Origin: CAWCKS01 sp963763485
GTDB lineage: Bacteria > Pseudomonadota > Alphaproteobacteria > Rhizobiales > Xanthobacteraceae
DNA: 64,000 bases
Direction: 5' to 3'
Assembly (NCBI GenBank): GCA_963763485.1
Contig: CAVXOW010000006.1
Location: forward strand, 124,001-188,000
Shown: positions 7,196 through 15,835 of the stretch, one piece after another
Numbering within the stretch: the stretch's first letter is position 1
Layout of the letters: each line of letters starts with the position of its first letter
The notes under the pieces: generated by a model
The model's database searches: none
Told to the model about the DNA's origin: nothing
The model's input: the letters and a program-made list of their open reading frames with translations, nothing else
Translations under genes and position numbers: made by a program

Positions 7196-7987
7196 ATGGC
7201 AAAAGCTGGAAAGATATCTCGCGAGCCAGGCACTCCCCCGCGATACGGCATCGCACTTCGCGATCTCCAGATCGAACTCGTCAAGATCCAAAAGGATATC
7301 ATCAAGCATGACAAGAAAGTGCTGGTGATATTCGAGGGGCGTGATGCAAGCGGCAAGGACGGGACGATCAAGCATATCGTCGAACACCTTAGCCCGCGGG
7401 AAACCCGCGTCGTGGCCCTCGGCAAGCCATCCGACCGCGACAACGCAAGCTGGTACTTTCAGCGCTACGCGCGCTATTTGCCTGCCGCACAGGAAATGGT
7501 TCTGTTCAATCGAAGTTGGTACAATCGAGCAGGCGTGGAACGGGTCATGGGGTTTTGCACGCGCAGGCAGTGCGAGAGGTTCCTGGAAGACGTTCTTCCT
7601 TTCGAGCATATGCTGATCGGTTCTGAAATTCAGATTCTGAAATACTACCTGGACATCAGCAAGAAGGAGCAGAAGCGGCGATTGAAGGATCGCCGCCATG
7701 ATCCCTTGAAGCAATGGAAGACAAGTCCAGTCGACGAAGTCGCTTTAAAAAACTGGGATGCCTATTCCGACGCGCGGGATCAGATGCTGGCGCGAACCTC
7801 GAGCCCGTTGTCGCCCTGGATTGTCGTTCGGACCGACGACAAGCATCTCGCGCGCCTCAATGTCATCCGCGATTTACTTGCGCGGCTGGCCTGCCCAGGT
7901 ACGGACAAGCGTCTGGCTGTGCCGGATCTCAATATCGTCTTCCCCTACGGTGAGGCCCATGCGAGGGCCGGGGTGCTCGCAAAATGA
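7196..7987 (+). CDS. ppk2: Polyphosphate kinase 2 family protein
   Basis: PPK2 enzymes move phosphate between polyphosphate and nucleotides (mostly making GTP or ATP from the diphosphate). The 263-residue length is that of a single-domain PPK2. Seen motifs: Walker A-like GRDASGKDG, Walker B-like region with NRSWYNRAGVERVMGF, and the lid KEQKRRLKDRRHDPLKQWK. The ATG at 7196 has GAGG five bases upstream; an ATG at 7136 would add 20 non-conserved residues. It lies 77 bp after the repaired VIT stop, on the same strand. Polyphosphate use fits the stress context (energy supply when respiration is limited). Nucleotide preference cannot be read from the sequence. Confidence 0.92.
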   Translation: MAKAGKISREPGTPPRYGIALRDLQIELVKIQKDIIKHDKKVLVIFEGRDASGKDGTIKHIVEHLSPRETRVVALGKPSDRDNASWYFQRYARYLPAAQEMVLFNRSWYNRAGVERVMGFCTRRQCERFLEDVLPFEHMLIGSEIQILKYYLDISKKEQKRRLKDRRHDPLKQWKTSPVDEVALKNWDAYSDARDQMLARTSSPLSPWIVVRTDDKHLARLNVIRDLLARLACPGTDKRLAVPDLNIVFPYGEAHARAGVLAK

Positions 7988-8284
7988 TGCGAGACGTCTC
8001 AGGCCGCTCAGGTCCGACGATGTCGTGGAGGGACCGATCTCTTGCGAAGGTTGATACTGCCTGAGACAAGGGCGATCTCCGGGCGTTTTTCCGATCAACA
8101 CGCAAGGATGCCGGCATATCCGCCCATCGGTGCCCTGCGTGCACCCCCCGGCCGACCACGCGAAATATCCCCCCGACCCCAGAAACCGCAAGTCCGGAGC
8201 CGGTGGCGATCCACACCCTTGGGCTGCGCAGTCACATAGGTTTCATGCGGGGGCCCTACACGGCGCCGTTAGACGGAGCCGATC
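7988..8284. other. Intergenic region, nothing recognised
   Basis: About 300 bp between ppk2 and the next operon. It is GC-rich and overlapping short frames lack family features. It should contain the promoter of the phosphoesterase/ABC operon, but I see no clear operator. Confidence 0.4.
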
Positions 8285-9112
8285 ATGCGTGTCGTCCAGA
8301 TTTCGGACACCCACATCTCCAGGAGCCACCGCTACTTCGAGGCCAACAACGAGCGCATCGCCGCTCATGTTGCCGCGCTGCAGCCGGACCTGATCGTCCA
8401 TACCGGCGACGTCAGCATGGATGGCGCGGGCAACGTCCACGACCTCGAGCTGGCGCGCCGCTGGGTCGGAGCACTACCGGCGGAGACACTCGCCGTGCCC
8501 GGCAATCATGACGTCGGCGATTTGCCTGCTATCAAGGCGACACAGCCCGTCGACGACGGGCGACTTGCCGCCTGGCGCGACACCTTCGGCTCCGATCGCT
8601 GGTACCGCGATATTGACGGCTGGCGGCTGATCGGCCTCAACGCCATGCTGTTCGGCACCGACCATACGCAAGAGCAGCAGCAATTCGAGTGGCTTGCGCC
8701 ACTCCTTGTGACCGAAAAGTCGATCGCTCTCTTCATGCACAAGCCGCTGTGCGTCGCTGCTCCTGGTGAGCCGGCCTGCGGGTATTGGACTGTGGCGCCG
8801 CAGCCGCGTCGAACGCTACTCGAACTGCTGGACCCGGCGCCCGTCCGTCTCGTCGCCACCGGCCATCTGCACATTCATCGTCAAGCCCAGATCGGCGGCA
8901 TTTCGCACCTATGGGGTCCGGCGGCGTCGTTCGTTTGCGGAGCGAGCCAGGAAGATCTGGGCGGCGAGCGACGCCTCGGGCTGATCGAGCACACCTTTTC
9001 AGAAGATGGCGTCACGAGCCGCTTCGTGCGCGCGGACGGCCTCGAGGATCTCCTAATCGAACCGGTGCAGCACATGATTTATCCGCCAGCCGGCAGCGCG
9101 AACGCAAAATGA
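8285..9112 (+). CDS. Metallophosphoesterase (Icc/CpdA/GpdQ class)
   Basis: The 275-residue cytosolic protein has the full metal-binding set of the class III phosphodiesterases: SDTH (residues about 7-10), TGDVSMDG, PGNHD, an FMHKPL histidine and GHLHIH. These coordinate two metals that cleave phosphodiesters such as cAMP (CpdA) or glycerophosphodiesters (GpdQ). The stop overlaps the start of the ABC ATPase (ATGA), so it is translationally coupled to a Ugp/Mal-type importer. In enteric ugp operons a phosphodiesterase (UgpQ) also accompanies the importer, so a role in cleaving an imported diester is a reasonable inference; cAMP hydrolysis remains possible. Confidence 0.85.
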   Translation: MRVVQISDTHISRSHRYFEANNERIAAHVAALQPDLIVHTGDVSMDGAGNVHDLELARRWVGALPAETLAVPGNHDVGDLPAIKATQPVDDGRLAAWRDTFGSDRWYRDIDGWRLIGLNAMLFGTDHTQEQQQFEWLAPLLVTEKSIALFMHKPLCVAAPGEPACGYWTVAPQPRRTLLELLDPAPVRLVATGHLHIHRQAQIGGISHLWGPAASFVCGASQEDLGGERRLGLIEHTFSEDGVTSRFVRADGLEDLLIEPVQHMIYPPAGSANAK

Positions 9113-10286
9113 TAGTGGATGCGGCAGAGCCGGTCGCTCTTGGCCTCGAAGGCATTTCCAAGACCTATGGCGCCGGCGCCGTGCTCGACAACGTGTCGCT
9201 GTCGGTCCGAAAGGGCGAGTTCGTCGCGCTGGTTGGCCCCTCGGGATGCGGGAAGTCGACGTTGCTGCGGATCGCGGCTGGCCTCGAGGATCATGAGGCC
9301 GGGCGCGTCGTGATCAACGGCAAGGACGTGACCCGCGCCCGCGCGGCGGATCGCGATGTCGCGATGGTGTTCCAGTCCTACGCGCTCTACCCGCATCTGA
9401 CGGCGCGCCAGAACATCGCCCTGCCGCTCCTGATGCGGAGGCTGAACGCCCGAGAGCGCTGGCCGCTTGTCGGGCCGTTGATGTCGCGGGCCAAGCGGGC
9501 TGCGATTTTCAAGGACGTCGCCGACGTTGCCGAGAGTCTGCAGGTCACGCACCTCATGGACCGAAGGCCCAGCCAGCTGTCGGGTGGCCAGCGGCAGCGT
9601 GTTGCCCTCGGCCGCGCGATCGTCCGGCGGCCGCTGGCCTTTCTCATGGATGAGCCGCTCTCCAACCTCGATGCCAGTTTGCGCGTGTCACGTGCGGAGC
9701 GAGATCGTCGGGCTACATCGCAAGGCCGGCGCCGTCGACGCTCTACGTCACCCACGACCAGGAGGAAGCGCTGAGCATGGCCGATCGGGTCGCCGTGATG
9801 CTTGGCGGTCGCATCCTGCAAGTTGGCACGCCGGCGGAGGTCTATCAGCAACCGGCGCATCTGGAAATCGCGAAGTTCATTGGCGCACCGCAAATCAATC
9901 TCGTTGACGCAATCATCGAAAATGGCGTGGCGAAAGCGCTGTGCGCCGAGCTGGCGCAATCCGTTGCCGCGGCAGGCTGCAGCCGTGTCACCGTGGGATT
10001 TCGGCCGGAAGATATCTCGCTCACCGCCGAACCCGGACCGTCGGCAGTCGCTGTGCGCCTGGAGCGCATCGAGTTCCTGGGGGCCGTTGCCCTCGCGCAT
10101 TTGAGGGCGATCGATGGTCCATTCGCCCTGGTTGCGCGCATCTCGCCGACCGAAGCGAGCGGGATCGCCGGCCAGTCAGCGCTTTACGCGCGCGTCGATC
10201 CGACTGCGACACTCGTATTCGACGACGGCGGCATACGGCTCTCGCGAATGGCCGGTAGCCAGCGGGGGCTCAGCGATGCGGCATGA
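9109..10286 (+). CDS. Ugp/Mal-type ABC importer ATPase, broken by two single-base insertions
   Basis: The ATG overlaps the upstream stop. The first part has Walker A (GPSGCGKST), Q loop (VFQSYALYPHLT), signature LSGGQRQRVALGRAI and Walker B (FLMDEPLSNLDA). After about 9685 the sense moves to a second frame (HVRSEIVGLHRKAGA) and after about 9737 to a third (TLYVTHDQEEALSMADRV, the H-loop), which then runs to 10286 through an OB/TOBE-type C-terminal domain (VTVGFRPEDISL). Removing one T near 9688 and one G near 9736 restores a normal protein of about 391 residues. There is an unusual insert between the Q loop and signature (RRLNARERWPLVGPLMSRAKRA). The stop overlaps the next permease start. Two insertions so close together suggest sequencing error. 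Confidence 0.82.
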
Positions 10287-11184
10287 GGCGCCAGACTCTT
10301 TTGCCGGCGCAGCGCGCCACGAGGCAATGGCGGCGTGGCGCCTGTGCGCTCCGACGCTTGCGCTCATGCTGCTGCTGCTCGTGCTGCCGTCGCTCGCGGT
10401 CATCGGATTGTCGCTGACCGATGCGGAGCTCGGTTCATCGGACTGGAATTTCCTGGGACTGAACGCCTACCGCGACTTGCTCGGAGACCGCAACTTCCAG
10501 CGCGCGTTCCGCAACACGGCTGTCTACGTCGGCCTGGTGGCGCCAGCCTCCGTGGTGCTCGGATTGGCACTCGCCCTGCTCATCGAAGCCGGAACGGCAG
10601 GCCGGGCGTTCTTCAGGTCGGTGTTCTTTCTGCCGGTCGTCTCCCTGATCGTGGCCATGGCCACGGTCTGGCAATACCTGATGCATCCGACGATCGGCCC
10701 ACTCAACCTGCTGCTTGGCAAGCTTGGCCTGCCCGCGGTCAATTGGCTCGGCACCAGCGACACCGTGCTGTGGGGGCTGGCCATTATCGGTGTCTGGCAG
10801 GCGGTCGGCTTCAATATGGTGTTGTACCTGGCCGGCCTCACCTCGATCGACCGCACCCTTTACCAGGCAGCCGAGATCGACGGTGCCCAATCGGCGTGGG
10901 AGCGCTTTCGGCTGGTGACATGGCCGATGCTGTCGCCGATGACGCTGTTCGTCATCACCATCACCGTCATCAACTCCGTCAAGGTGTTCGAAACCGTCGC
11001 CGCCCTGACGCAGGGAGGGCCCGCCAGGGCATCCGAAGTTCTGCTGTGGAGCATTTACCAGGAAGGCTTCGTCTACCTGCACATCGGCACCGCCTCGGCG
11101 ATGGCCGTGGTGTTTGTCGCGGTGCTGCTGGTGCTGATCCTGGTGCAGACGCGCGTGCTCGAACGGCGGGTTCAATACCAATGA
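10276..11184 (+). CDS. ABC sugar-type permease, UgpA/MalF class
   Basis: The 302-residue inner-membrane protein has six predicted helices and the BPD-transporter EAA loop (EIDGAQSAWERFRLVTWPML), which docks to the ATPase. The ATG at 10276 lies within the last codons of the ATPase gene and the stop overlaps the next start by ATGA. Wording such as SVFFLPVVSLIVAMATVWQY matches the MalF/UgpA side of CUT1 importers, which carry oligosaccharides, glycerol-3-phosphate or polyols. Substrate unknown, but the linked phosphoesterase points to a phosphorylated or phosphodiester compound. Confidence 0.88.
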   Translation: MRHEAPDSFAGAARHEAMAAWRLCAPTLALMLLLLVLPSLAVIGLSLTDAELGSSDWNFLGLNAYRDLLGDRNFQRAFRNTAVYVGLVAPASVVLGLALALLIEAGTAGRAFFRSVFFLPVVSLIVAMATVWQYLMHPTIGPLNLLLGKLGLPAVNWLGTSDTVLWGLAIIGVWQAVGFNMVLYLAGLTSIDRTLYQAAEIDGAQSAWERFRLVTWPMLSPMTLFVITITVINSVKVFETVAALTQGGPARASEVLLWSIYQEGFVYLHIGTASAMAVVFVAVLLVLILVQTRVLERRVQYQ

Positions 11185-12017
11185 CGCGCCGCACCAGCAT
11201 CGCATGGCCCGTGATCCGGCTCACGCTGCTGACGGCGATCGCGCTCGTGATGACCGCGCCCTACGTGTTCATGATCACGACCTCGTTCAAGCCGCAGTCG
11301 GAGGTGTTCTCCGGCGGACTGAACCTGATCCCGCAGCAATGGTCGATCGTCGCAAACTACACCAAGGCGGTGACCAGCATTCCGCTCATGCGCATTCTCG
11401 CGAACGGCGTCGTCGTTTGCGTCACGATCGTGTTCTTCCAGATCCTGTTTGCCCTGCCGGCGGCCTACGCGCTGGCCAAGCTCCGCTTCAGGGGCGCTGA
11501 CATCATATTCGGCCTCGTCATCCTGGGCTTGCTGGTGCCCATTCATGCAATATCGATTCCGCTCTACGCCATGGCGCGCTGGTCCGGCTTGCTCAACACG
11601 CTTGCGGTCCTGATCGCTCCGTTCACGCTGTCCGTATTCGCGATCTTTCTGTTCCGGCAATTCATCAAGGCATTTCCGAACGACATCGTGCTGGCCGCGC
11701 GTTCGGATGGCCTGTCCGAAGCGGCGATCGTCTGGCGCGTTGTCCTGCCGAATGCGTGGCCCGCCGCATCGGCGTTCGCGATCTTCTCGGTCGTTGCCCA
11801 CTGGAACGACCTTTACTGGCCGCTGATCACCGTCTCCAAGACGCATCTGGCAACCCCGCCGCTCGGTCTGATGTTCTTTCGCGCAGCCGAAGTTGGCGAC
11901 GACTACGGGGCGCTGATGGCTGCCACCGTCCTGATCACCCTGCCGCTTGTCCTGTTCTTCCTCTTTGCGCAGCGCCTCTTCATCGAGGGGCTAACGATGA
12001 GCGGGATCAAGGGGTGA
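11181..12017 (+). CDS. ABC sugar-type permease, UgpE/MalG class
   Basis: The 278-residue partner of the preceding permease. It opens with a membrane helix (APYVFMITTSFKPQSEVF, a CUT1 landmark) and has its EAA loop at AARSDGLSEAAIVWRVVLPN. The family-typical W-N-x-x-x-WPL motif is present (HWNDLYWPLITV). Start and upstream stop overlap (ATGA). The gene ends 29 bp before the binding protein gene. Confidence 0.88.
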   Translation: MTRRTSIAWPVIRLTLLTAIALVMTAPYVFMITTSFKPQSEVFSGGLNLIPQQWSIVANYTKAVTSIPLMRILANGVVVCVTIVFFQILFALPAAYALAKLRFRGADIIFGLVILGLLVPIHAISIPLYAMARWSGLLNTLAVLIAPFTLSVFAIFLFRQFIKAFPNDIVLAARSDGLSEAAIVWRVVLPNAWPAASAFAIFSVVAHWNDLYWPLITVSKTHLATPPLGLMFFRAAEVGDDYGALMAATVLITLPLVLFFLFAQRLFIEGLTMSGIKG

Positions 12018-12046
12018 GACCGCAAGCAACCAATTGGGGAGTATCG

Positions 12047-13306
12047 ATGTTGCGCAGACTTCTGGCTTCGGCCGCCGTTACCCTGTTCGCCCTGGCACTG
12101 CCGGCGCGAGCGGAAACCACCATCGTGGTCCATTATCCGATGCCCGGTTTCTTCAAATCGGTCATGGAGCAGATTTCCGGCGAGTACATGAAGCAGCACC
12201 CGGACGTCAAAATCAGCTTCGCGAGTCCCTCGCCTACCTACGAGGATGGCCTGCAGCTGATGCTGCGTCAGGCCGGCACGCCCGACATGCCGGACGTGAG
12301 CTTCATCGGCCTGAACCGGCTGCGCGTGCTGGCCGAGCGTAACATTGGGACAGACCTTACGCCCTTCATCAAGGCTGATCCCAATTTTGCGAAGGAAGGC
12401 TTCTCGGACCGTCTGCTCAATCTCGGCAAGTTCGGCGGCAAGCAGATGGGCCTCGCCTTCGCCACGTCCAACCCGATCTTCTTTTACAACGCCGATCTCG
12501 TGAAGAAGGCCGGCGGCGATCCCGACCATCCGCCGAAGACGTGGGACGAGGTGTTCAAGCTGGCGGCAAAGATCCAGGCGCTCGGCGACGGCGTCACCGG
12601 CATGGCCTACCGTTGGATGGGCGACGACTGGATGTTCTCGGCGCTGTTGTTCGGCGACGGCGGCAGGATGCTGTCGGACGACGAGAAGAAGGTCGCGTTC
12701 GACGGGCCGGAGGGATTGGCGGCGCTCAAACTGATCGACCGCATGGTCAAGGAAGGCAAGATGCCGGCCATGACGTCGGATGCGGAGATCCAGGGCTTTA
12801 CGGCAGGCAAGATCGGAATGTTCTTCTTCACGACCGGCGCGCTTCGCCAGATGATCAATGGCGTCGGCAACAAGTTCGAGCTCCGCACCACCGCCATGCC
12901 GGTGATCGATGCAGCGAAAGGCCGCCTGCCGACCGGCGGCAACGCCGCCGTGATGTTCACGACCGATCCGGCCAAGCAAAAGGCCGTTTTCGAGTTCGTG
13001 AAGTTCGCCTCGGGCCCCTATGGCGCTTCGGTCGTGGTGCCCGGCACCGGCTATGTGCCCAACAACGAGCTCGCCGCCACGGACGAGCACTACCTGGCCA
13101 ACTTCTACAAAGAGAACCCGCTGTTCCAGGCTGGCCTCAACCAGATGCCGCTGATGATCCCGTGGTACTCATTCCCCGGCAACAACGGCGTGAAGGTGAC
13201 GCAGACCATCGTCGACAATCTGGCGACACTCGTCGAGCAGAAGGCGACACCGGATGAGACGCTCAAGACGATGACGGCCGAGGTACAGAAGCTGTTGCCG
13301 CACTAG
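12047..13306 (+). CDS. Extracellular solute-binding protein of the CUT1 importer (UgpB-like)
   Basis: The 419-residue protein starts at ATG 12047 behind GGGGAG and has a Sec signal peptide (basic MLRR, hydrophobic core, cut after PARA-E). The mature part is a periplasmic binding fold of solute-binding family 1; it resembles UgpB in length and in the tail PWYSFPGNNGVKV. It is the last gene of the operon: phosphoesterase, ATPase, two permeases, binding protein. That order differs from enteric ugp, where the binding protein comes first. A 9-bp-stem hairpin follows at 13332. Confidence 0.88.
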   Translation: MLRRLLASAAVTLFALALPARAETTIVVHYPMPGFFKSVMEQISGEYMKQHPDVKISFASPSPTYEDGLQLMLRQAGTPDMPDVSFIGLNRLRVLAERNIGTDLTPFIKADPNFAKEGFSDRLLNLGKFGGKQMGLAFATSNPIFFYNADLVKKAGGDPDHPPKTWDEVFKLAAKIQALGDGVTGMAYRWMGDDWMFSALLFGDGGRMLSDDEKKVAFDGPEGLAALKLIDRMVKEGKMPAMTSDAEIQGFTAGKIGMFFFTTGALRQMINGVGNKFELRTTAMPVIDAAKGRLPTGGNAAVMFTTDPAKQKAVFEFVKFASGPYGASVVVPGTGYVPNNELAATDEHYLANFYKENPLFQAGLNQMPLMIPWYSFPGNNGVKVTQTIVDNLATLVEQKATPDETLKTMTAEVQKLLPH

Positions 13307-13331
13307 ACCGTCGTCTTCATCAGGAGCAAGA

Positions 13332-13364
13332 GCCGGCTGGAGCAAAGTCAGGGCGCCAGCCGGC
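13332..13364. terminator. Hairpin between the ABC operon and hxlR
   Basis: GCCGGCTGG (13332-13340) pairs perfectly with CCAGCCGGC (13356-13364) around a 15-nt loop. It lies 25 bp after the binding-protein stop and between convergent genes. No T run follows, so the call as terminator is tentative. Confidence 0.45.
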
Positions 13365-13414
13365 AAAGCGATCGCTGTGCGACGCCAGCCTCGCGGCATC
13401 GACGGCCCAAAGAG

Positions 13415-13906
13415 CTATGCGTCAGACTTTGACAGTCGCCAACGAATGAGTTCGTCGGCGCCAGGCCCTGGCTCCGCGCGCACATCGCGGAAGCGCACGG
13501 GCTCACCGGATTTCTCATCGACCAGCGCCAGCTTGATCGCCCGGCCCGTTCTTCGATTGATGAATTTGAGCGGCGGTCCCTCGTCTCCCGTAACCCCCCA
13601 CTTATCGCCGACCTGGGCCAGCGCCTGAACGACCAGGGCCAGATCCTTGCCTTTGGCTGTCGGGAGATACTCGTAGCGATCGGGACCCGTTTGGTATCGC
13701 CGCCGCTCGATCAATCCGTTCTCTGCGAGTCGTCGCAGACGATCGGACAGGGTCGCATGGGTGACACCGGTCGATTTCCGCAGGTCTTCGTATCGTCGCA
13801 AACCGAGCAGGAGATCGCGCAAGATCAACACGGCCCACCGATCGCCGATGGCGTCGAGCACGCCGGCAATCGAGCACACCATGCCGTCAAAGCCGTTGGA
13901 TCTCAT
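13415..13906 (-). CDS. HxlR-family transcriptional regulator
   Basis: The 163-residue protein has the HxlR winged helix: a cysteine near the N-terminus (MVCSIAGVLDAIGDRWAVLILRD), the helix-turn-helix (GLRRYEDLRKSTGVTHATLS) and the wing (GLIERRRYQTGPDRYEYLP). The single N-terminal cysteine is typical of redox- or electrophile-sensing members. It is divergent from a tautomerase gene, and two related palindromes lie between them, so it probably controls both. The C-terminal 50 residues (PLKFINRRTGRAIKLALVD) form an extension beyond the minimal HxlR domain, as in some proteobacterial members. Confidence 0.88.
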   Translation of the reverse strand: MRSNGFDGMVCSIAGVLDAIGDRWAVLILRDLLLGLRRYEDLRKSTGVTHATLSDRLRRLAENGLIERRRYQTGPDRYEYLPTAKGKDLALVVQALAQVGDKWGVTGDEGPPLKFINRRTGRAIKLALVDEKSGEPVRFRDVRAEPGPGADELIRWRLSKSDA

Positions 13907-13930
13907 GAAACCCGGCGCCTCGCTGAATTG

Positions 13931-13945
13931 CTCTGATCATCAGAG
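13931..13945. promoter_or_regulatory. HxlR operator candidate 1
   Basis: CTCTGAT and ATCAGAG (7-bp perfect inverted repeat, 1-bp spacer) lie 25 bp before the hxlR start. The right side continues TAA, as in the second site. Binding near the hxlR start fits self-repression. Confidence 0.6.
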
Positions 13946-14001
13946 TAACATTATTTCGTACGAGCTCCAAGTTCGCGCGCCTGTAAATCGCTTGCATGTC
14001 A

Positions 14002-14022
14002 TAACTCTAATAATTAGAGTTA
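14002..14022. promoter_or_regulatory. HxlR operator candidate 2
   Basis: TAACTCTAAT and ATTAGAGTTA form a perfect 10-bp inverted repeat with a 1-bp spacer. The half-site CTCTRAT is shared with the site at 13931. The centres are 74 bp apart, close to seven helical turns, placing both sites on the same DNA face. It lies about 65 bp before the tautomerase start. Confidence 0.7.
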
Positions 14023-14085
14023 CTGAATTCACGACCGGACAACGCATGGCGACGGTCTGGTCACCCTGATGCGAAGGAGTCGCGC

Positions 14086-14502
14086 ATGCCGCTATGGAAG
14101 ATCTACCACCCGGAAGGTTCGTTTTCGGCCGAGGACAAGACATCGATCGCAGAGCGGATCACCGGCATCTACCGCAACTTGCCAAAGTTCTATGTGGGCG
14201 TGGTGTTCCAGGAGATCCCGAAGACATCGTTCTTCATTGGCGGCGAAGCCGCGGACGACTTCGTTCGCATTTGGGTCGACCACATCGCGCGTCAGTTCAA
14301 CGACGAGGAGCTCAAGGCCAAGTTCCTTGCCGCAGTCAATCAGCTGCTGTCGCCATTCATCTCCGATCGCGGTTTGCGCTGGGAAATGCACGTCGACGAG
14401 ACGCCATTCAGCCTTTGGACAATCCAGGGACTGCGCCCGCCGTTGCCGGGCTCGGACGCGGAGAAACGTTGGCGCGCGGAGAACCAGCCGACGGCCTATT
14501 GA
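14086..14502 (+). CDS. Tautomerase family protein (oxalocrotonate tautomerase-like)
   Basis: The 138-residue protein begins MPLWKIYHPEGSFSAEDK, so Pro1 would be exposed after Met removal, as required for the catalytic amino-terminal proline of this superfamily. The remaining sequence (AERITGIYRNLPKFYVGVVF, then IWVDHIARQF) matches the long-chain tautomerase_3 group, often fungal or proteobacterial and of unknown physiological substrate. GAAGGAG precedes the ATG. Divergent from hxlR and probably induced through it by a reactive carbonyl, quinone or unsaturated acid (inference). Confidence 0.85.
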   Translation: MPLWKIYHPEGSFSAEDKTSIAERITGIYRNLPKFYVGVVFQEIPKTSFFIGGEAADDFVRIWVDHIARQFNDEELKAKFLAAVNQLLSPFISDRGLRWEMHVDETPFSLWTIQGLRPPLPGSDAEKRWRAENQPTAY

Positions 14503-14555
14503 GCGCCCTGCGATCGTTTCTTCGATGCAGCTGAGCTGCCGTTAGCGTCATTCGG

Positions 14556-15635
14556 TTACCCAGCCGAAAACCGATACACGGTGTGGTGACGATATTCCGC
14601 GCCCACACCAAGGCGCGGGCTCGGAAAACCGCGCCGGTTCGGCGCATCGGGCCAGATCTGCGGCTCCAGACAAAGCGCGTCGGACTGCCGATAGAGCCGT
14701 CCGCCCTTGCCTGCCGTCGAGCCGTCGAGATAATTGCCGGAATAGAACTGCACGCCGGGCTGGTCGGTCAGCAATTCGAGCACGCGCCCGGACGCCGGCG
14801 CCTCGAGCCGCGCCGCAAGCTTGAGCGCGCCGCCGCTGTCGAGGCAGAAGTTGTGGTCGTAGCCCTTGCCGTTCCTCAACTGCTCGTCGTCATGGCGAAT
14901 GCGCGATCCGATTGTCGTGACCTCGCGGAAATCGAACGGCGTCCCGGCAACGGCGCGCGGTGGCCCGGCGAGCGGAATCGCGCTGTTGTCGATCGCGAGA
15001 AAACGATCCGCGGCAAGCGTCAGCCGGTGATCAAGAGCATTCGAGTTCGCCAAGACGCCATCGAGATTGAAAAAGCTGTGATTGGTGAGATTGACGATGG
15101 TCGGACGATCGGTGCGCGCGGCAAAGGTCAGCGACAACTCGGCGGGACCGGTCAATCGATACGTCGCACTCACGGCGAGCCGCCCCGGATAGCCCTCCTC
15201 GCCATCGGCGCTGACAGAGCTCAGCGTAACGGCGGGCTCTCCGCCATCCTCGATCGCGCTGATCTCCCAGAGCTGCTGGTCAAAACCCTGCGGCCCGCCG
15301 TGCAGCGCGTGCGCGCCGTTGTTGGCCGCGAGATGAAACGTCTTGCCGTCGAGCCCGAAGCGCGCATTGGCAATGCGATTGGCGTAGCGGCCGACCGTGG
15401 CGCCGAAGAAGCTGCGTTTGCCGAGATAGCCGGCGAGATCGTCATGGCCGAGAACGACGTCGTCGCAGCGGCCCTTTGCATCAGGCACCAGCAACGCCTG
15501 CAGCGTGGCGCCCAGCGTAATGACGCGTGCCTCAAAGCCATTCTTGCCGCGCAGCATGACGCGTTCGACCACGCGGCCGTCGGGCATGACGCCGAACTTG
15601 TCTCTGGCGATGTCTGATGTTGCCGCCATGATCAT
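14556..15635 (-). CDS. galM: Aldose 1-epimerase
   Basis: GalM interconverts alpha and beta anomers of aldoses. The protein has the family landmarks: GRYANRIANARFGLDG, NNGAHALHGGPQGFDQQ (first catalytic His region), NLTNHSFFNLDG (catalytic His) and CLEPQIWPDAPN (catalytic Glu). I prefer the ATG at 15635 or 15629 (MIMAATSD), because 22 further upstream residues from 15701 look non-conserved. Length of about 359 residues is usual. No sugar operon surrounds it; 6-phosphofructokinase is divergent at 200 bp. Confidence 0.92.
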   Translation of the reverse strand: MIMAATSDIARDKFGVMPDGRVVERVMLRGKNGFEARVITLGATLQALLVPDAKGRCDDVVLGHDDLAGYLGKRSFFGATVGRYANRIANARFGLDGKTFHLAANNGAHALHGGPQGFDQQLWEISAIEDGGEPAVTLSSVSADGEEGYPGRLAVSATYRLTGPAELSLTFAARTDRPTIVNLTNHSFFNLDGVLANSNALDHRLTLAADRFLAIDNSAIPLAGPPRAVAGTPFDFREVTTIGSRIRHDDEQLRNGKGYDHNFCLDSGGALKLAARLEAPASGRVLELLTDQPGVQFYSGNYLDGSTAGKGGRLYRQSDALCLEPQIWPDAPNRRGFPSPRLGVGAEYRHHTVYRFSAG

Positions 15636-15835
15636 CTTCAAACAGTTCCAAACCTTTCCCGCAAACCAGAACCTCGATTCCGGCAAACCAGGCTGTGTCA
15701 CTTTATCATATAGAAGGGCCCGCTAAGCCGCGAACCGCCCAAGTGACCCCCTCAGAAAACGCCAAAGTCCCTTCTGTGCCGCGCGTCACGCCCCCACGGG
15801 TAGACACACCCCAAGCACGCACCTAATCTTGCTGG

